This document shows positions 35,035-44,295 of a DNA stretch of 64,000 nt, in pieces; within the stretch, counting starts at the first letter, position 1, and every line of letters begins with the position of its first letter. The notes beneath the pieces were generated by a model, which made no database searches, had not been told where the DNA came from, and saw nothing but the letters and a program-made list of their open reading frames with translations. Location: NCBI GenBank assembly GCA_045531965.1, contig JAZSFA010000012.1:1-64000 (forward strand), in the 5' to 3' direction. This DNA comes from CAMEON01 sp045531965 (GTDB lineage Bacteria; Bacillota; Clostridia; Oscillospirales; CAG-272). Position numbers and translations under genes: made by a program.

Positions 35035-36114
35035 ATGAAGAAAATCATTACCCCACTTTTTTTCGCGGTTCTGTTGCTTTCCCTGTGCCTGCTGGCTGCC
35101 TGCGGCGAACCCGAGGTCATTGAACCCGAGGAGACCTATGAAGTCGATCACGGCGCGGCCAACGGCGGTACCGCGGCAGCGACAGTTGCCGAAACCGGAC
35201 CTGAAACCGAGTCTGAAACCGAGCCTGAAACTGAAACCGAAGCGGATACGACCCCGTATTTTGACCCCGAATCCCTGGATCAGGACACCTATCAGGGCAT
35301 GACTCCCGACGTCCCCTATTCCCTGACCTTCAGCTCCAACGGCGACGGCACTTGTGTTGTCAGCCGTATCACCGCAAATATTCTGTATGAGGGTTCTTAT
35401 ACGGTGGAGATTCCCGGGACCTCGCCCGCCGGGGATACCGTCGTGGGTCTGTCCTGCGCCCCTACCTACAACGTCCCCCGTTATATGACGGCAGAGGGCT
35501 ACGCACAGATGGTGGAGTGGGTGGAAACTTACTACAAAAAATGCGTCCAAAAAGATATTTATGAGGGGGATTTTTACTACAGGAGCTATATGTCCTATTT
35601 CTATCTGAAAGATCCTGCCCTTGCATCTTCCCAAAACCTCGCCAATGATCTGATCAGGGAATTTCCTCTCTGCGAATTTATGCGCGTGTATATTTTTGAT
35701 TACACCGCCACCAGCGTTGAATACGTTTATATCAGCCAAGCCATGACCTCGGCCGCTCCCTGGTACACCCCCGAGTGGTGCTATGCCGATCTGCTCAAGC
35801 TCAAGGAAATGGCTGACAGCAAGGGGATCACCGATCCCTATCTGGAGCAATGCCTTGCCGAGCATAGCGACGTCATGACGGATTGTGTGACCGTCAAATT
35901 GCCGAAAACCATCACGAAGATCGAAACCTGGGAGGCAAGGCTCCTTTCTGCCATGGGCATCACCTCCCTGACCTTCGAAGGGACTACAGATGAATTTCGC
36001 GCCATCTCCAACGTAGAGGAGTCTAAGGTGGTTGAGCCTTTGGTAGTCCATTGCATCGATGGAGATGTGAGCTATCCCGTGGAAGCAAAGAGATACCCTC
36101 CCCTTACCGAATGA
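35035..36114 (+). CDS. Lipoprotein with degenerate BspA-like repeats, third gene of ECF module 2
   Basis: A 359-residue lipoprotein. The ATG at 35035 is preceded by TAAGGAG 7 nt upstream and 14 nt separates it from the previous stop. The signal ends 'LCLLAACGEPEV' with the lipid Cys near 22. An acidic Glu/Thr/Pro spacer follows (about 30-75). 'YSLTFSSNGDGTCVVSRI' near 98 and 'ITSLTFEGTTDEFRAIS' near 315 resemble the start and end of BspA-type leucine-rich-repeat proteins, but regular repeats between them are not apparent. The middle part (130-290) is helical. Function unknown; co-transcription with the sigma and receptor genes suggests it belongs to the same sensory system. Confidence 0.7.
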   Translation: MKKIITPLFFAVLLLSLCLLAACGEPEVIEPEETYEVDHGAANGGTAAATVAETGPETESETEPETETEADTTPYFDPESLDQDTYQGMTPDVPYSLTFSSNGDGTCVVSRITANILYEGSYTVEIPGTSPAGDTVVGLSCAPTYNVPRYMTAEGYAQMVEWVETYYKKCVQKDIYEGDFYYRSYMSYFYLKDPALASSQNLANDLIREFPLCEFMRVYIFDYTATSVEYVYISQAMTSAAPWYTPEWCYADLLKLKEMADSKGITDPYLEQCLAEHSDVMTDCVTVKLPKTITKIETWEARLLSAMGITSLTFEGTTDEFRAISNVEESKVVEPLVVHCIDGDVSYPVEAKRYPPLTE

Positions 36115-36146
36115 GTTTTCGAACCCGCAGGCGCCTTCTTCGGAGA

Positions 36147-36190
36147 GTATCTGCTTTTTTAAAAATATTTTTGATTTTTTGTTTTGCTTT
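36147..36190 (+). repeat. Diverged copy of the region preceding ECF module 2
   Basis: The sequence GTATCTGC followed by T-run, AAAATATTTTT and T-rich DNA matches 32728-32768 with a few changes. It lies directly before the receptor fragment at 36184, supporting loss of the interior of a duplicated module. Confidence 0.5.
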
Positions 36191-36447
36191 CCAATAATCC
36201 CGACACCGTGATGACCGAAGAAGCTATGGCACTTTTGGATTATCATGTGGCTACTGACAAAACCGCCTACTATACCGATATGCTGGGGAAAACCCCGGTA
36301 AACTGCCATCTTGGGGACTTTCCCTTCGGCTTCCATTCGGACTTCTGCGGTTCGATGCCGGTAGATAACTTCTCTTGGAATGTCAAAGATAATAACTACA
36401 GGCATTATTTTGAAAACACCTACAAAAAATCAGCAAATGATGGGTAG
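36184..36447 (+). pseudogene. Remnant of a solute-binding anti-sigma-like receptor (C-terminal end)
   Basis: The translated fragment contains 'EEAMALLDYHVATDKTAYY' then 'TDMLGKT', matching 'GDVMELLAYHGTDTQHAYF' then 'TDMLGKT' near residue 470 of the receptor at 33383, and ends 'YRHYFENTYKK', matching 'WKRSFEKSYEK' at its C-terminus. Most of the protein is missing and the middle is divergent. There is no ribosome binding site. It is best read as the tail of a third module copy whose sigma gene and receptor N-terminus were deleted. Confidence 0.65.
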
Positions 36448-36460
36448 TTATGCCCGAAAA

Positions 36461-36493
36461 CAAGACCACCGGCTCGTTCGGTGGTCTTGTCCG
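36461..36493. terminator. Bidirectional terminator
   Basis: CAAGACCACCG (36461-36471) pairs with CGGTGGTCTTG (36479-36489). It lies between the receptor remnant and the convergent gpr gene. Confidence 0.75.
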
Positions 36494-36495
36494 TT

Positions 36496-37386
36496 TTATA
36501 TCTCTCCCACGCCAAAGGCTTGATTTATGGCTTTTGACAAGATGCGGCAGGATACATTCGTGATCTCGTCCGCATCTTTGGGAGAGACGAAAAAGCTTTT
36601 TCCGTTTTCCAAAATCTTCTGCAGTTCGGAGGATAGTCGATTGTTCATCCCGCCCTTTTCCAAGGCATCGTAGACCAAGGTGGCAGAATCCACCACGGTA
36701 GGTATACCCATGCTGATGACGGGACAACCCATGGTTTCCCGATCGATGGCCATGCGGTGATTGCCCACTCCGGAACCCGGTGCTATACCGCTGTCTGAAA
36801 ATTGAAGGGTGGTGGCAAGACGGTCGCAGCTTTGGGCAGCTAAGGCATCAATAACCACCAGAAGATCCGGGTGCACGTGAGAAATGGCAGCTTGAATCAA
36901 CGCACCGGCTTCCATACCTGTTTGCCCCAAAACACCGGGGGCTATGGCGGATAGTTCACAACACCCTAAAGCAGCGTAAAGGCTCTTATCATAGTCCTTC
37001 AAATGCCGAGTAACATGAAGACGACGAACCGTCAAAGGACCGATGGCGTCGGCAGTCATATCGGGGTTTCCTAAACCCACCACCAGGATGCGGGTATTCT
37101 GGTCGAGAGAAGCAGGTAGAAGTTGCTTTGCCATACGGTGCAATTCCTGACAGCAGAAATGTCCCAAGGCGTTGATCATCTCCTCACCCAAAGTAGTCAT
37201 TCTTCCACAAGTAAGGGTGACAAAGCGATGGCCATCTGTCTCGACACATCTCGAAATGCGTACGGGCTCATGACCCGCTACAAGAGAAATAGATTCATTT
37301 TGACATTCCAGTTGAGGACGGCCTGCCTCGCATGCCAGGTCGGTTCGCATATAGCTTGGGGCGCTGTAAAAAGATGACTTGTTCAT
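36496..37386 (-). CDS. gpr: GPR spore endopeptidase (germination protease)
   Basis: Aspartic-type endopeptidase (family A25) made in the forespore and activated to degrade small acid-soluble spore proteins at germination. The N-terminus 'YMRTDLACEAGR' is the usual 'RTDLAxEA' propeptide region that also resembles the SASP cleavage site. The core has 'ILVVGLGNPDMTADAIGPLTV' (about 100-120), 'PDLLVVIDALAAQS' and 'PGSGVGNHRMAID', all typical. The ATG at 37386 is preferred because GGAGG is 7 nt upstream; the in-frame ATG at 37392 overlaps that site too closely. Length (296 aa) is a little short. Its presence implies an endospore-forming lineage. A sigma-G promoter was not clearly visible. Confidence 0.92.
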   Translation of the reverse strand: MNKSSFYSAPSYMRTDLACEAGRPQLECQNESISLVAGHEPVRISRCVETDGHRFVTLTCGRMTTLGEEMINALGHFCCQELHRMAKQLLPASLDQNTRILVVGLGNPDMTADAIGPLTVRRLHVTRHLKDYDKSLYAALGCCELSAIAPGVLGQTGMEAGALIQAAISHVHPDLLVVIDALAAQSCDRLATTLQFSDSGIAPGSGVGNHRMAIDRETMGCPVISMGIPTVVDSATLVYDALEKGGMNNRLSSELQKILENGKSFFVSPKDADEITNVSCRILSKAINQAFGVGEI

Positions 37387-37824
37387 ATCCATTCCTCCGC
37401 CAGCGGCGGTACAAATCATGTTTAAAAATCGGTCGTGTTGCTTGTACGACAAATTGGGAGAAAGCCCATTTTAGGGGAATCATAGGTGAAACAGCGACCA
37501 TGGGTTTCGAATCTCTGATAATACACGCTATGCTCCTTTGTGTAAATAAGGAGAAGAAAGCTGTTTTCTTTGGACGAGAAGAATTATACCCTGTCTTCCA
37601 ACCGTTTATGTGTAAATTTTTTGTGAATATCGACCGGCGGCCAGGTGCATTTTGCACATATTTTTAGCACCCAAGTTGTGCAACCGTCCAAAACTCAAAA
37701 ACATGTAGCTAATCTTATTGATAAAAATAGGATTGTATGGTATAATGGGTAGGAGATAAAAAATAGGATGGGTTAGTGTCTGTAGCACCTCCCGTCCAAA
37801 TACTCGAGGAGGATGAATCACACC
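37387..37824. other. 438-base intergenic region between gpr and the peptide-binding protein gene
   Basis: No convincing gene on either strand. It contains the 5' flank of gpr and, near the right end, a strong plus-strand promoter (37718-37746). The remainder is AT-rich without recognised structure. Confidence 0.6.
37718..37746 (+). promoter_or_regulatory. Promoter of the oligopeptide-binding protein gene
   Basis: TTGATA at 37718-37723, 17-nt spacer ending TATGG, TATAAT at 37741-37746. Confidence 0.8.
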
Positions 37825-40044
37825 ATGATGAAGCGTATTTTAGCGTTGCTTCTTTGCGTCGCCACCCTGCTGACCACTTTTGTGGGATGTGCTCAGGAAG
37901 ACGAGGATTATAAGGGGCAGTACATCACAACGTATCTGACTGACAACGTCTATGACCTTGATCCTGCCAAGGCTTATAAGAACGAGGCGCTGTCCAAGAT
38001 CGTTGGTTTAATGTTTGATACTCTGTTTACATTGGATGAAAAAGGCAAGGTTAAGAAATCCCTTGTCAAGGAATATTGGACCGAGGAAAATGAAAGCGCC
38101 GGCGAATACAAAATGTATCTCCGCCTGAATGATACCAACTGGTCCGATGGCACTGCTGTGTCTGCCAACGATATCGTTTTTGCTTGGAAGCGCCTTTTGG
38201 AGGTTGATGCCGATTATGATGCTGCGTCACTCCTGTTTGATATCAAGAATGCCCGCGCAGCCAAGGAGGGTGATGCCTCTATTGACGACGTGGCTATCTA
38301 TCCCTCTGAGCAGCAACTTCTGGAGATCCAGTTCGAAGGTAAGATTAACTACGATCAGTTCCTTCTGAATCTGACCAGCCTTGCATTGGCACCTCTGCGC
38401 GATGACATCGTTTCCAAGAGCGATGACTGGGCAAAGAAACCCGGTACTATGGTTTGTAGCGGTCCCTTCAAGCTGGGTCGTATCAACTGGATTACCGACT
38501 ATACGGTTAAGTACTATGACGGTACCTATTCCACGATCAATGCCGACGGTTACCTTGAGGTGGGCGATGATTTTGCTAACCAGAGAGTTACCGACTTCAT
38601 TTTGGAGAGAAACGTGTATTACTATCGTGATCCCGATGAAGACGGTCTCTTCAAGTCGGTTGAGCCTTACCGTATTTGCGTGGACTGCTCCTTGACTGAT
38701 GAGCAGCTTGTCGCAATGTATGATGCCGGTATGATCATGTATGTGGGCGATATCCCCCTGTCTCTGCGCAAAGATAGCTCCTTGGCGGCAGACGCCGACG
38801 TGGCGGAGACTTCTATGTCTACCAACGTTCTGTACTTCAATCAGAACGCGCTGATCAAAGACGGCTCGGAGACGGGCTCCGCCCTCTTTGCCGATGCCAA
38901 GGTCAGACAGGCACTGTCTCTTGCCATTGACCGTAATGCCATTGCTGAGGCTGTTGTTTATGCGCAGGCAGCAACCGGCTACGTTCCCACCGGTGTATTT
39001 GATACCAACTCCGTAAAAACCTCCTTCCGCAGTGCTTGCACCACTACCTACGAGTATTTGAAGACGGACACATCTGCCGCTGCAGCGCTTCTTGCTGAAG
39101 CAGGTGTAAATCCCTCCAAGTATACCTTCTCTCTGACCTACGCGGCTTATGATGAGGTTCATGCTTTTATTGCGGAAACCATCGCCGCTGCTTGGATGGC
39201 ATTGGACTTCAATGTGGAATTGAATCCCCGCGGTACCATCACGAATAACGACTACTATAAGTACACCAACTCTACTCCTGAGGATATCTGTGATGATCTT
39301 TACGCACAGGATCTGCGCTTGGGTCAGTTTGAGGTTATTCTTTTGGATAACGTTGCCTACTCTGCCGATGCCTACGCTATGCTGGCATCCTTCGCTAAGG
39401 CGTTCTCCGGTCAGGCAATGGATATGTCCAACACCGACGATTATAAGCTGACACCTCACATCACAGGTTATGATTCTGAGAAGTATAACGACATCATGGA
39501 AGCTGTATACTTCCTGCAGTATTACAACAAGTTCAATTCTCCCACAGGCGTGCTGGCTACCACCTATTTCAATCAGTACGAAAGCACGGAAAGCAACGTG
39601 GCTGCGGAAAAGGCTATGTACGAAAAGATCTCCGCGATCTATACGGAGTATGGCATTTCCACCGCCGCTAAGGATCTTGCCGCGTCGAGAGCTACGTTGC
39701 TCCATGCCGCTGAGGCTCTCCTGATGGAGGACATGGCTGTTGTGCCTGTGATCTTTAACCTGGAAGCAACTGTTACTTCGGGCAAACTGAAGAAGATTTC
39801 TTCTACTTACTATATGCCTGCCAACTTCAAGAAGGCTGAGATTAAGTCCTACGATGACTACCTTGCTGCAGGTAAGGCATATATCGACAGCAACTTCGAT
39901 GCACTGGCATTCAATGATGCAGACGGTTGTTCTTATGCGGACTACGAAGCATTCAAATCTGCTAATACCATTTATGCACAGTACTATCTGGATGAAAAGG
40001 AAGCCGTAACCCTGCCTCCCGCTGAAGGCAACGGTAACACGTGA
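37825..40044 (+). CDS. Orphan oligopeptide ABC transporter substrate-binding lipoprotein (SBP family 5)
   Basis: Predicted OppA-type receptor. The lipoprotein signal ends 'LLTTFVGCAQED' with the lipid Cys near residue 22-23. Family-5 features are 'ITTYLTDNVYDLDPAKAYKNEALSKIVGLMFDTLF'-like start, 'LRLNDTNWSDGTAVSANDIVFAWKRLLE' near 100 and 'DAKVRQALSLAIDRNAIAEAV' near 360. AGGAGG at 37807-37812 abuts the ATG at 37813, so the in-frame ATG at 37825 (12 nt away) is the more likely start. About 740 aa, longer than typical OppA. No permease or ATPase genes are adjacent, so it either serves a transporter encoded elsewhere or acts as a sensor. Confidence 0.88.
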   Translation: MMKRILALLLCVATLLTTFVGCAQEDEDYKGQYITTYLTDNVYDLDPAKAYKNEALSKIVGLMFDTLFTLDEKGKVKKSLVKEYWTEENESAGEYKMYLRLNDTNWSDGTAVSANDIVFAWKRLLEVDADYDAASLLFDIKNARAAKEGDASIDDVAIYPSEQQLLEIQFEGKINYDQFLLNLTSLALAPLRDDIVSKSDDWAKKPGTMVCSGPFKLGRINWITDYTVKYYDGTYSTINADGYLEVGDDFANQRVTDFILERNVYYYRDPDEDGLFKSVEPYRICVDCSLTDEQLVAMYDAGMIMYVGDIPLSLRKDSSLAADADVAETSMSTNVLYFNQNALIKDGSETGSALFADAKVRQALSLAIDRNAIAEAVVYAQAATGYVPTGVFDTNSVKTSFRSACTTTYEYLKTDTSAAAALLAEAGVNPSKYTFSLTYAAYDEVHAFIAETIAAAWMALDFNVELNPRGTITNNDYYKYTNSTPEDICDDLYAQDLRLGQFEVILLDNVAYSADAYAMLASFAKAFSGQAMDMSNTDDYKLTPHITGYDSEKYNDIMEAVYFLQYYNKFNSPTGVLATTYFNQYESTESNVAAEKAMYEKISAIYTEYGISTAAKDLAASRATLLHAAEALLMEDMAVVPVIFNLEATVTSGKLKKISSTYYMPANFKKAEIKSYDDYLAAGKAYIDSNFDALAFNDADGCSYADYEAFKSANTIYAQYYLDEKEAVTLPPAEGNGNT

Positions 40045-40061
40045 TTTGATCATCTTCACCT

Positions 40062-40095
40062 GGAAGCCGACTCGTTTGAGTCGGCTTCCTTTTTT
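40062..40095 (+). terminator. Terminator of the peptide-binding protein gene
   Basis: GGAAGCCGACTC (40062-40073) pairs perfectly with GAGTCGGCTTCC (40078-40089), followed by TTTTTT. Confidence 0.92.
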
Positions 40096-40236
40096 GAAAA
40101 AAAGTTTTCACAGAAAACGAATGATAAAAGCCGAAATTTATAAATTTCCTGCGAAAATATCAGTAAAAAGAAAAGTAAAAAGCGAAAAAAAAGCGTATAT
40201 TAGAGATGTAACGATGAAAGAAAGGGGTCAGTCGGA

Positions 40237-41286
40237 ATGGGAAGAGAAAAGATGGCGCTGAACGAGACGCTTTTACGGGAACGTTTTCGCACTCGTGAGA
40301 ATCGTATTCTGGAGGATTCACCCTATGCCACGCACAGCTATGCGACCAAAGGCAGGGAAAAGCCCATGGATGCTTGTCCTATGCGTACGGAATTTCAACG
40401 CGACCGCGACCGCATCATTCATTGTCAGTCCTTCCGTCGCTTGATGTATAAGACACAGGTCTTTTTGGCTCCCGCGGGAGATCATTACCGTACTCGTCTG
40501 ACACATACCCTGGAGGTTTGTCAGGTGGCACGTACCATGGCGCGTGCCCTTCGCTTGAACGAAGATCTGACCGAAGCTGCCGCGCTGGGTCACGATTTGG
40601 GACACACACCGTTTGGCCATGCGGGAGAAGATGCGCTTCGCCAATGTTACGATCCCACATTTGCCCATTATGAGCAGAGCCTTCGTGTGGTGGAGCGTCT
40701 GGAAAACAACGGCAAAGGCTTGAATCTCACTTGGGAGGTCAGAGACGCCATCGTTAACCATACGGGAAAATGCATGGCATCCACGCTTGAAGGGGTGCTG
40801 ATTAAATTTGCAGACCGTATTGCGTATATTAACCACGACATCGACGATGCTTGCCGTGCCGGCATTTTGCGCCCGGAGGACATTCCTCCCGAGATATGTC
40901 GCGTGTTGGGCAATACCCATGGTGACCGCATTGATACTATGGTGTCTTCTGTGATCGCCGCCAGCGATGGCAAGGCAGAAATCTCTATGACTCCGGAGGT
41001 GCAAGAAGCAACAGACCGATTGAGAGCTTTTCTGTTTGAAAACGTATACAAAAATCCTGTGGCAAAGGGAGAAGAAAATAAGGCCAAAGAACTGGTATAT
41101 GCGCTGTTCGATTATTTTGTCAAGCATCCTACCAAAATGCCGGCGTTGTATATCAACATGATCCAGCACGGTGAGGCTGTGGAACGGTGTGTCGCTGACT
41201 TCATTTCGGGTATGACGGATCGGTATGCTATTGAAACGTACAGCGAGCTGTTTATCCCCAGAGTATGGAGGGGATTGCACGAATGA
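40237..41286 (+). CDS. dgt: Deoxyguanosinetriphosphate triphosphohydrolase-like HD protein
   Basis: Predicted dNTP triphosphohydrolase releasing deoxynucleoside and triphosphate, controlling dNTP pools. The HD-domain metal ligands are visible in 'RTRLTHTLEVCQVAR' (His near 88) and 'AALGHDLGHTPFGHAGEDAL' (His-Asp near 115). 'RDRIIHCQSFRRLMYKTQVF' near 55 is the conserved substrate-pocket segment. AAAGGGG lies 9 nt before the ATG. Its stop overlaps the dnaG start by 4 nt, so dNTP control, primase and the main sigma factor form one operon. Length (349 aa) fits the type-2 (short) subfamily. Confidence 0.9.
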   Translation: MGREKMALNETLLRERFRTRENRILEDSPYATHSYATKGREKPMDACPMRTEFQRDRDRIIHCQSFRRLMYKTQVFLAPAGDHYRTRLTHTLEVCQVARTMARALRLNEDLTEAAALGHDLGHTPFGHAGEDALRQCYDPTFAHYEQSLRVVERLENNGKGLNLTWEVRDAIVNHTGKCMASTLEGVLIKFADRIAYINHDIDDACRAGILRPEDIPPEICRVLGNTHGDRIDTMVSSVIAASDGKAEISMTPEVQEATDRLRAFLFENVYKNPVAKGEENKAKELVYALFDYFVKHPTKMPALYINMIQHGEAVERCVADFISGMTDRYAIETYSELFIPRVWRGLHE

Positions 41287-43076
41287 GAATACCGAGAGAA
41301 GTTGTGGAGGCAATCAAGGACAGATGTGATATTGTGGATCTGATCGGGTCTTACGTCACCTTGCGCCGTGCAGGATCGAATTATAACGGTCCGTGTCCCT
41401 TCCACAGTGAAAGAACGCCGTCCTTTACCGTGTTCCCCGATTCCCAAAGCTTTTTCTGCTTTGGCTGCGAGGCAGGTGGCGACGCCTTCACCTTTATTAT
41501 GCGTTCGGAAAATTTGGATTATCCCAACGCAATTGAATTTTTAGCCAAACGTACAGGCGTGGATATCCCACGTACCGCCGAGGAAGAGAGGAAAGGTTTA
41601 TCCCGAAAGCGGGTTTATGAAATGAATCTGATCGCGGCGCGTTTTTTCCGTGAGTGCCTGTTTGACCCTGTCATCGGTCGAGAGGGTATGGCGTATCTGC
41701 ACGAAAAGCGAGGACTTAGCATCCCGATCATTCGCCGCTTTGGCTTGGGATTCGCGCCCAACGACTTTACGGCGTTGGTGACAGTTCTAAAAAAAGAGGG
41801 GTATACCGATCAGGAAATGAAGGAAGCTTTTCTATGCGGTATCAGTCAAAAAAGTGGCAGAGCCTATGACTATTTCAGGAATCGCATTATGTTTCCTGTG
41901 ATTGATACCACGGGGAACGTGGTGGCTTTCAGTGGGCGTGACGTCGGCGGGGATTCCAAAGCCAAGTATCTCAACTCTTCGGATACCCCGGGCTTCCAAA
42001 AGCGAAAGCATCTTTATGCTTTGAATTTTGCCAAAAATCATTGTAGTGATGAACTGATCCTTTGCGAAGGAAACATGGATGTGGTCGCCCTTCATGCCGC
42101 GGGATTTGAAAACGCTGTGGCATCGCTGGGAACAGCCTTGACCGAAGACCATGCCAGAATCATGGCAAAATATACCAAGCAGGTCATTTTGGCGTACGAT
42201 TCCGATGAGGCGGGGCAACGTGCTACCCACCGCGCTATGGGAATCTTTGCTAAGGTGGGCTTGGATGTACGGATTTTGCATATGAAGGATGCCAAAGACC
42301 CTGACGAATTTATCAAAAAGTTTGGTGCTGAGCGGTTCAGACAGCTTTTGAAAAAAAGTAGTACCGGCTTTGATTTCAAGCTGGAGACAGTTCTCGCAAA
42401 ACACAACATTGAATTGCCGGATGAAAAAATCAAAGCGGCAAACGACTTGTGCGCTGTGATTGCCGGTGTCAGTTCAGCGGCTGAACGGGAAGTGTACCTT
42501 GCGGCGGTGTCCGCCAGACTCGGGCTCAGCACAGACAGCTTGAAAAGCGATGTGGAACGTATTCGCCGCGCGCAAATCAAGGTAGGGCGACAGCAAGAAA
42601 GCCGCCATGCCCAACTGTCCGCGATGAACCTTGGAGATAAGGTTAACCCCGAAGCTGCGGGGAATGTTCAAGCCGCCGCCGCCGAGGAGACCATCATTGG
42701 TCTGCTTCTGCTGTATGCGGAGCATAGAAACGCCGTCAAAAAAGGTGTTCTGGACATAACGGCAAATGACTTCCTGACGTCTTTCCACCGCCGCGCCTTT
42801 GAGACCGTGATGGCGTTGGAAGAAAGCGAAGGCGGCTATGATTTCTCCCTTTTGGGAGAGTCCTTCAATCCCGATGAAATGGGACGCCTGGCAAAGTTGG
42901 AACAACAGCGTCGGGTCATGTCGGAAAATGGAACCCCGGTCTTGCGTGGTGCGTTGGAAACCCTACGTGCTGCCCGGGAGAAAAAAGCGGTTAAAGAGGC
43001 ATCCGCTATGGATGGCTTGCAGCTTCTCCTACAGGGGAAACGCCAAAAAATTAAGAAACCCACCGATGAGACCTGA
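41283..43076 (+). CDS. dnaG: DNA primase
   Basis: Synthesises RNA primers for lagging-strand replication. The N-terminal zinc finger is 'GPCPFHSERTPSF' ... 'FCFGCEAGGD' (about residues 37-68; Cys-His-Cys-Cys ligands). The RNA polymerase/TOPRIM core includes 'FPVIDTTGNVVAFSGRDVGG' and 'LILCEGNMDVVALHAAGF' (about 258), with the acidic cluster 'ILAYDSDEAGQRAT' near 305. The C-terminal helicase-binding domain occupies roughly 450-597. GGAGGGG precedes the ATG at 41283, which overlaps the dGTPase stop. It precedes rpoD in the classic macromolecular synthesis order. Confidence 0.95.
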   Translation: MRIPREVVEAIKDRCDIVDLIGSYVTLRRAGSNYNGPCPFHSERTPSFTVFPDSQSFFCFGCEAGGDAFTFIMRSENLDYPNAIEFLAKRTGVDIPRTAEEERKGLSRKRVYEMNLIAARFFRECLFDPVIGREGMAYLHEKRGLSIPIIRRFGLGFAPNDFTALVTVLKKEGYTDQEMKEAFLCGISQKSGRAYDYFRNRIMFPVIDTTGNVVAFSGRDVGGDSKAKYLNSSDTPGFQKRKHLYALNFAKNHCSDELILCEGNMDVVALHAAGFENAVASLGTALTEDHARIMAKYTKQVILAYDSDEAGQRATHRAMGIFAKVGLDVRILHMKDAKDPDEFIKKFGAERFRQLLKKSSTGFDFKLETVLAKHNIELPDEKIKAANDLCAVIAGVSSAAEREVYLAAVSARLGLSTDSLKSDVERIRRAQIKVGRQQESRHAQLSAMNLGDKVNPEAAGNVQAAAAEETIIGLLLLYAEHRNAVKKGVLDITANDFLTSFHRRAFETVMALEESEGGYDFSLLGESFNPDEMGRLAKLEQQRRVMSENGTPVLRGALETLRAAREKKAVKEASAMDGLQLLLQGKRQKIKKPTDET

Positions 43077-43182
43077 GAATCATCGGATCATAAGGCTTGT
43101 GCATATACACTTTGTTGTGTAGAATGCCGCGGCTTTTTTTGGAATATTAAATCCTTCTTGTCGAAGGTGAGAGAGGAAAAAT

Positions 43183-44295
43183 ATGAGAGTACAGAAAAAC
43201 TATCTTGAAAAAATGGAAGAGGCGGAGATTGCCGCAGGACATGCAACCGCCAACAAAACCATGACAGAAGATGACATTGATGCCGCTAGCGAGGAAGTCG
43301 GCTATAATGTCGACCTTGTTAATGAGTTTTATGAGCAAGCCGGCGAGCCGACTGCCAGCGACATGGCAAATTCTGATCAGGCAGAGATTGAAAGCGAAGT
43401 GGAGCAGTTCGGTAGCGGCGAAAATATGGAGCGCATCCTGGAACAGGAAGGACTTGTGGATGACCCTGTTCGTCTTTACCTTAAAGAAATTGGACGAGTC
43501 CCCCTTTTGACCGCTGACAGAGAGCATGAACTGGCGGAGATCATGATGACCTCCGATGATCCCGAGAAGGCAAAAATCGCAAAGAACGAATTGGTGGAAG
43601 CCAACCTTCGTTTGGTTGTATCTATTGCGAAGCGTTACGTGGGTCGCGGTATGTTTTTCCTTGACCTGATTCAGGAAGGCAACCTGGGTCTTATGAAGGC
43701 TGTGGATAAGTTTGACTATACCAAGGGCTATAAGTTCTCCACGTATGCAACTTGGTGGATTCGCCAGGCGATCACCCGTGCTATTGCCGATCAAGCGAGA
43801 ACCATCCGTATCCCTGTGCATATGGTGGAGCATATTCATAAGGTTTCTCGTTGCGCTCGTCAGTTGTTGCAGGAAAAGGGAAGAGACGCCACCCCTGAGG
43901 AAATCGCCGAGAGAGCCGGTATGACCGTGGAAAAGGTTCGCGAGGCCTTGCGTATCAATCAGGATCCCGTGTCTCTTGAGACACCTATCGGTGAAGAGGA
44001 AGACAGCCACTTGGGCGACTTCATTCAGGACGAAGATACCCCCGCACCCGCTGATGCTGCTTCGCAAAATATTCTCCGAGAGGTTATTGAAAGAGAACTG
44101 AACACCTTGACAGAGCGTGAAGCACATGTTATTAAGTTGCGTTTCGGACTGTTGGACGGTCGGACGCGCACATTGGAGGAAGTGGGCGCCGAATTTGATA
44201 TTACCCGTGAGCGCATTCGTCAGATCGAAGCGAAAGCACTCCGTAAACTTCGACATCCCAGTCGTGCAAAAAACCTGAAAGGTTTTTTGGATTGA
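43183..44295 (+). CDS. rpoD: Primary RNA polymerase sigma factor RpoD/SigA
   Basis: Housekeeping sigma-70. Region 1.2 is 'DPVRLYLKEIGRVPLLT' (near 92-108); regions 2.1-2.4 contain 'NLRLVVSIAKRYVGRGM', 'FLDLIQEGNLGLMKAVDKF' and 'YKFSTYATWWIRQAITRAI'; region 3 includes 'IRIPVHMVEHI'; region 4.2 ends 'TLEEVGAEFDITRERIRQIEAKALRKLRHPSR'-like (about 325-360). Region 1.1 is short and acidic, as in many Firmicutes. Length is 370 aa. GAGAGAGG lies 6 nt before the ATG. It is 106 nt downstream of dnaG and probably in the same operon. It should read the TTGACA/TATAAT promoters seen across the window. Confidence 0.96.
   Translation: MRVQKNYLEKMEEAEIAAGHATANKTMTEDDIDAASEEVGYNVDLVNEFYEQAGEPTASDMANSDQAEIESEVEQFGSGENMERILEQEGLVDDPVRLYLKEIGRVPLLTADREHELAEIMMTSDDPEKAKIAKNELVEANLRLVVSIAKRYVGRGMFFLDLIQEGNLGLMKAVDKFDYTKGYKFSTYATWWIRQAITRAIADQARTIRIPVHMVEHIHKVSRCARQLLQEKGRDATPEEIAERAGMTVEKVREALRINQDPVSLETPIGEEEDSHLGDFIQDEDTPAPADAASQNILREVIERELNTLTEREAHVIKLRFGLLDGRTRTLEEVGAEFDITRERIRQIEAKALRKLRHPSRAKNLKGFLD

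Noticed and set aside
37332..37667. Plus-strand frame of 111 codons upstream of the peptide-binding protein gene
   Set aside because: No ribosome binding site, overlaps the gpr 5' end, and its composition is not protein-like.
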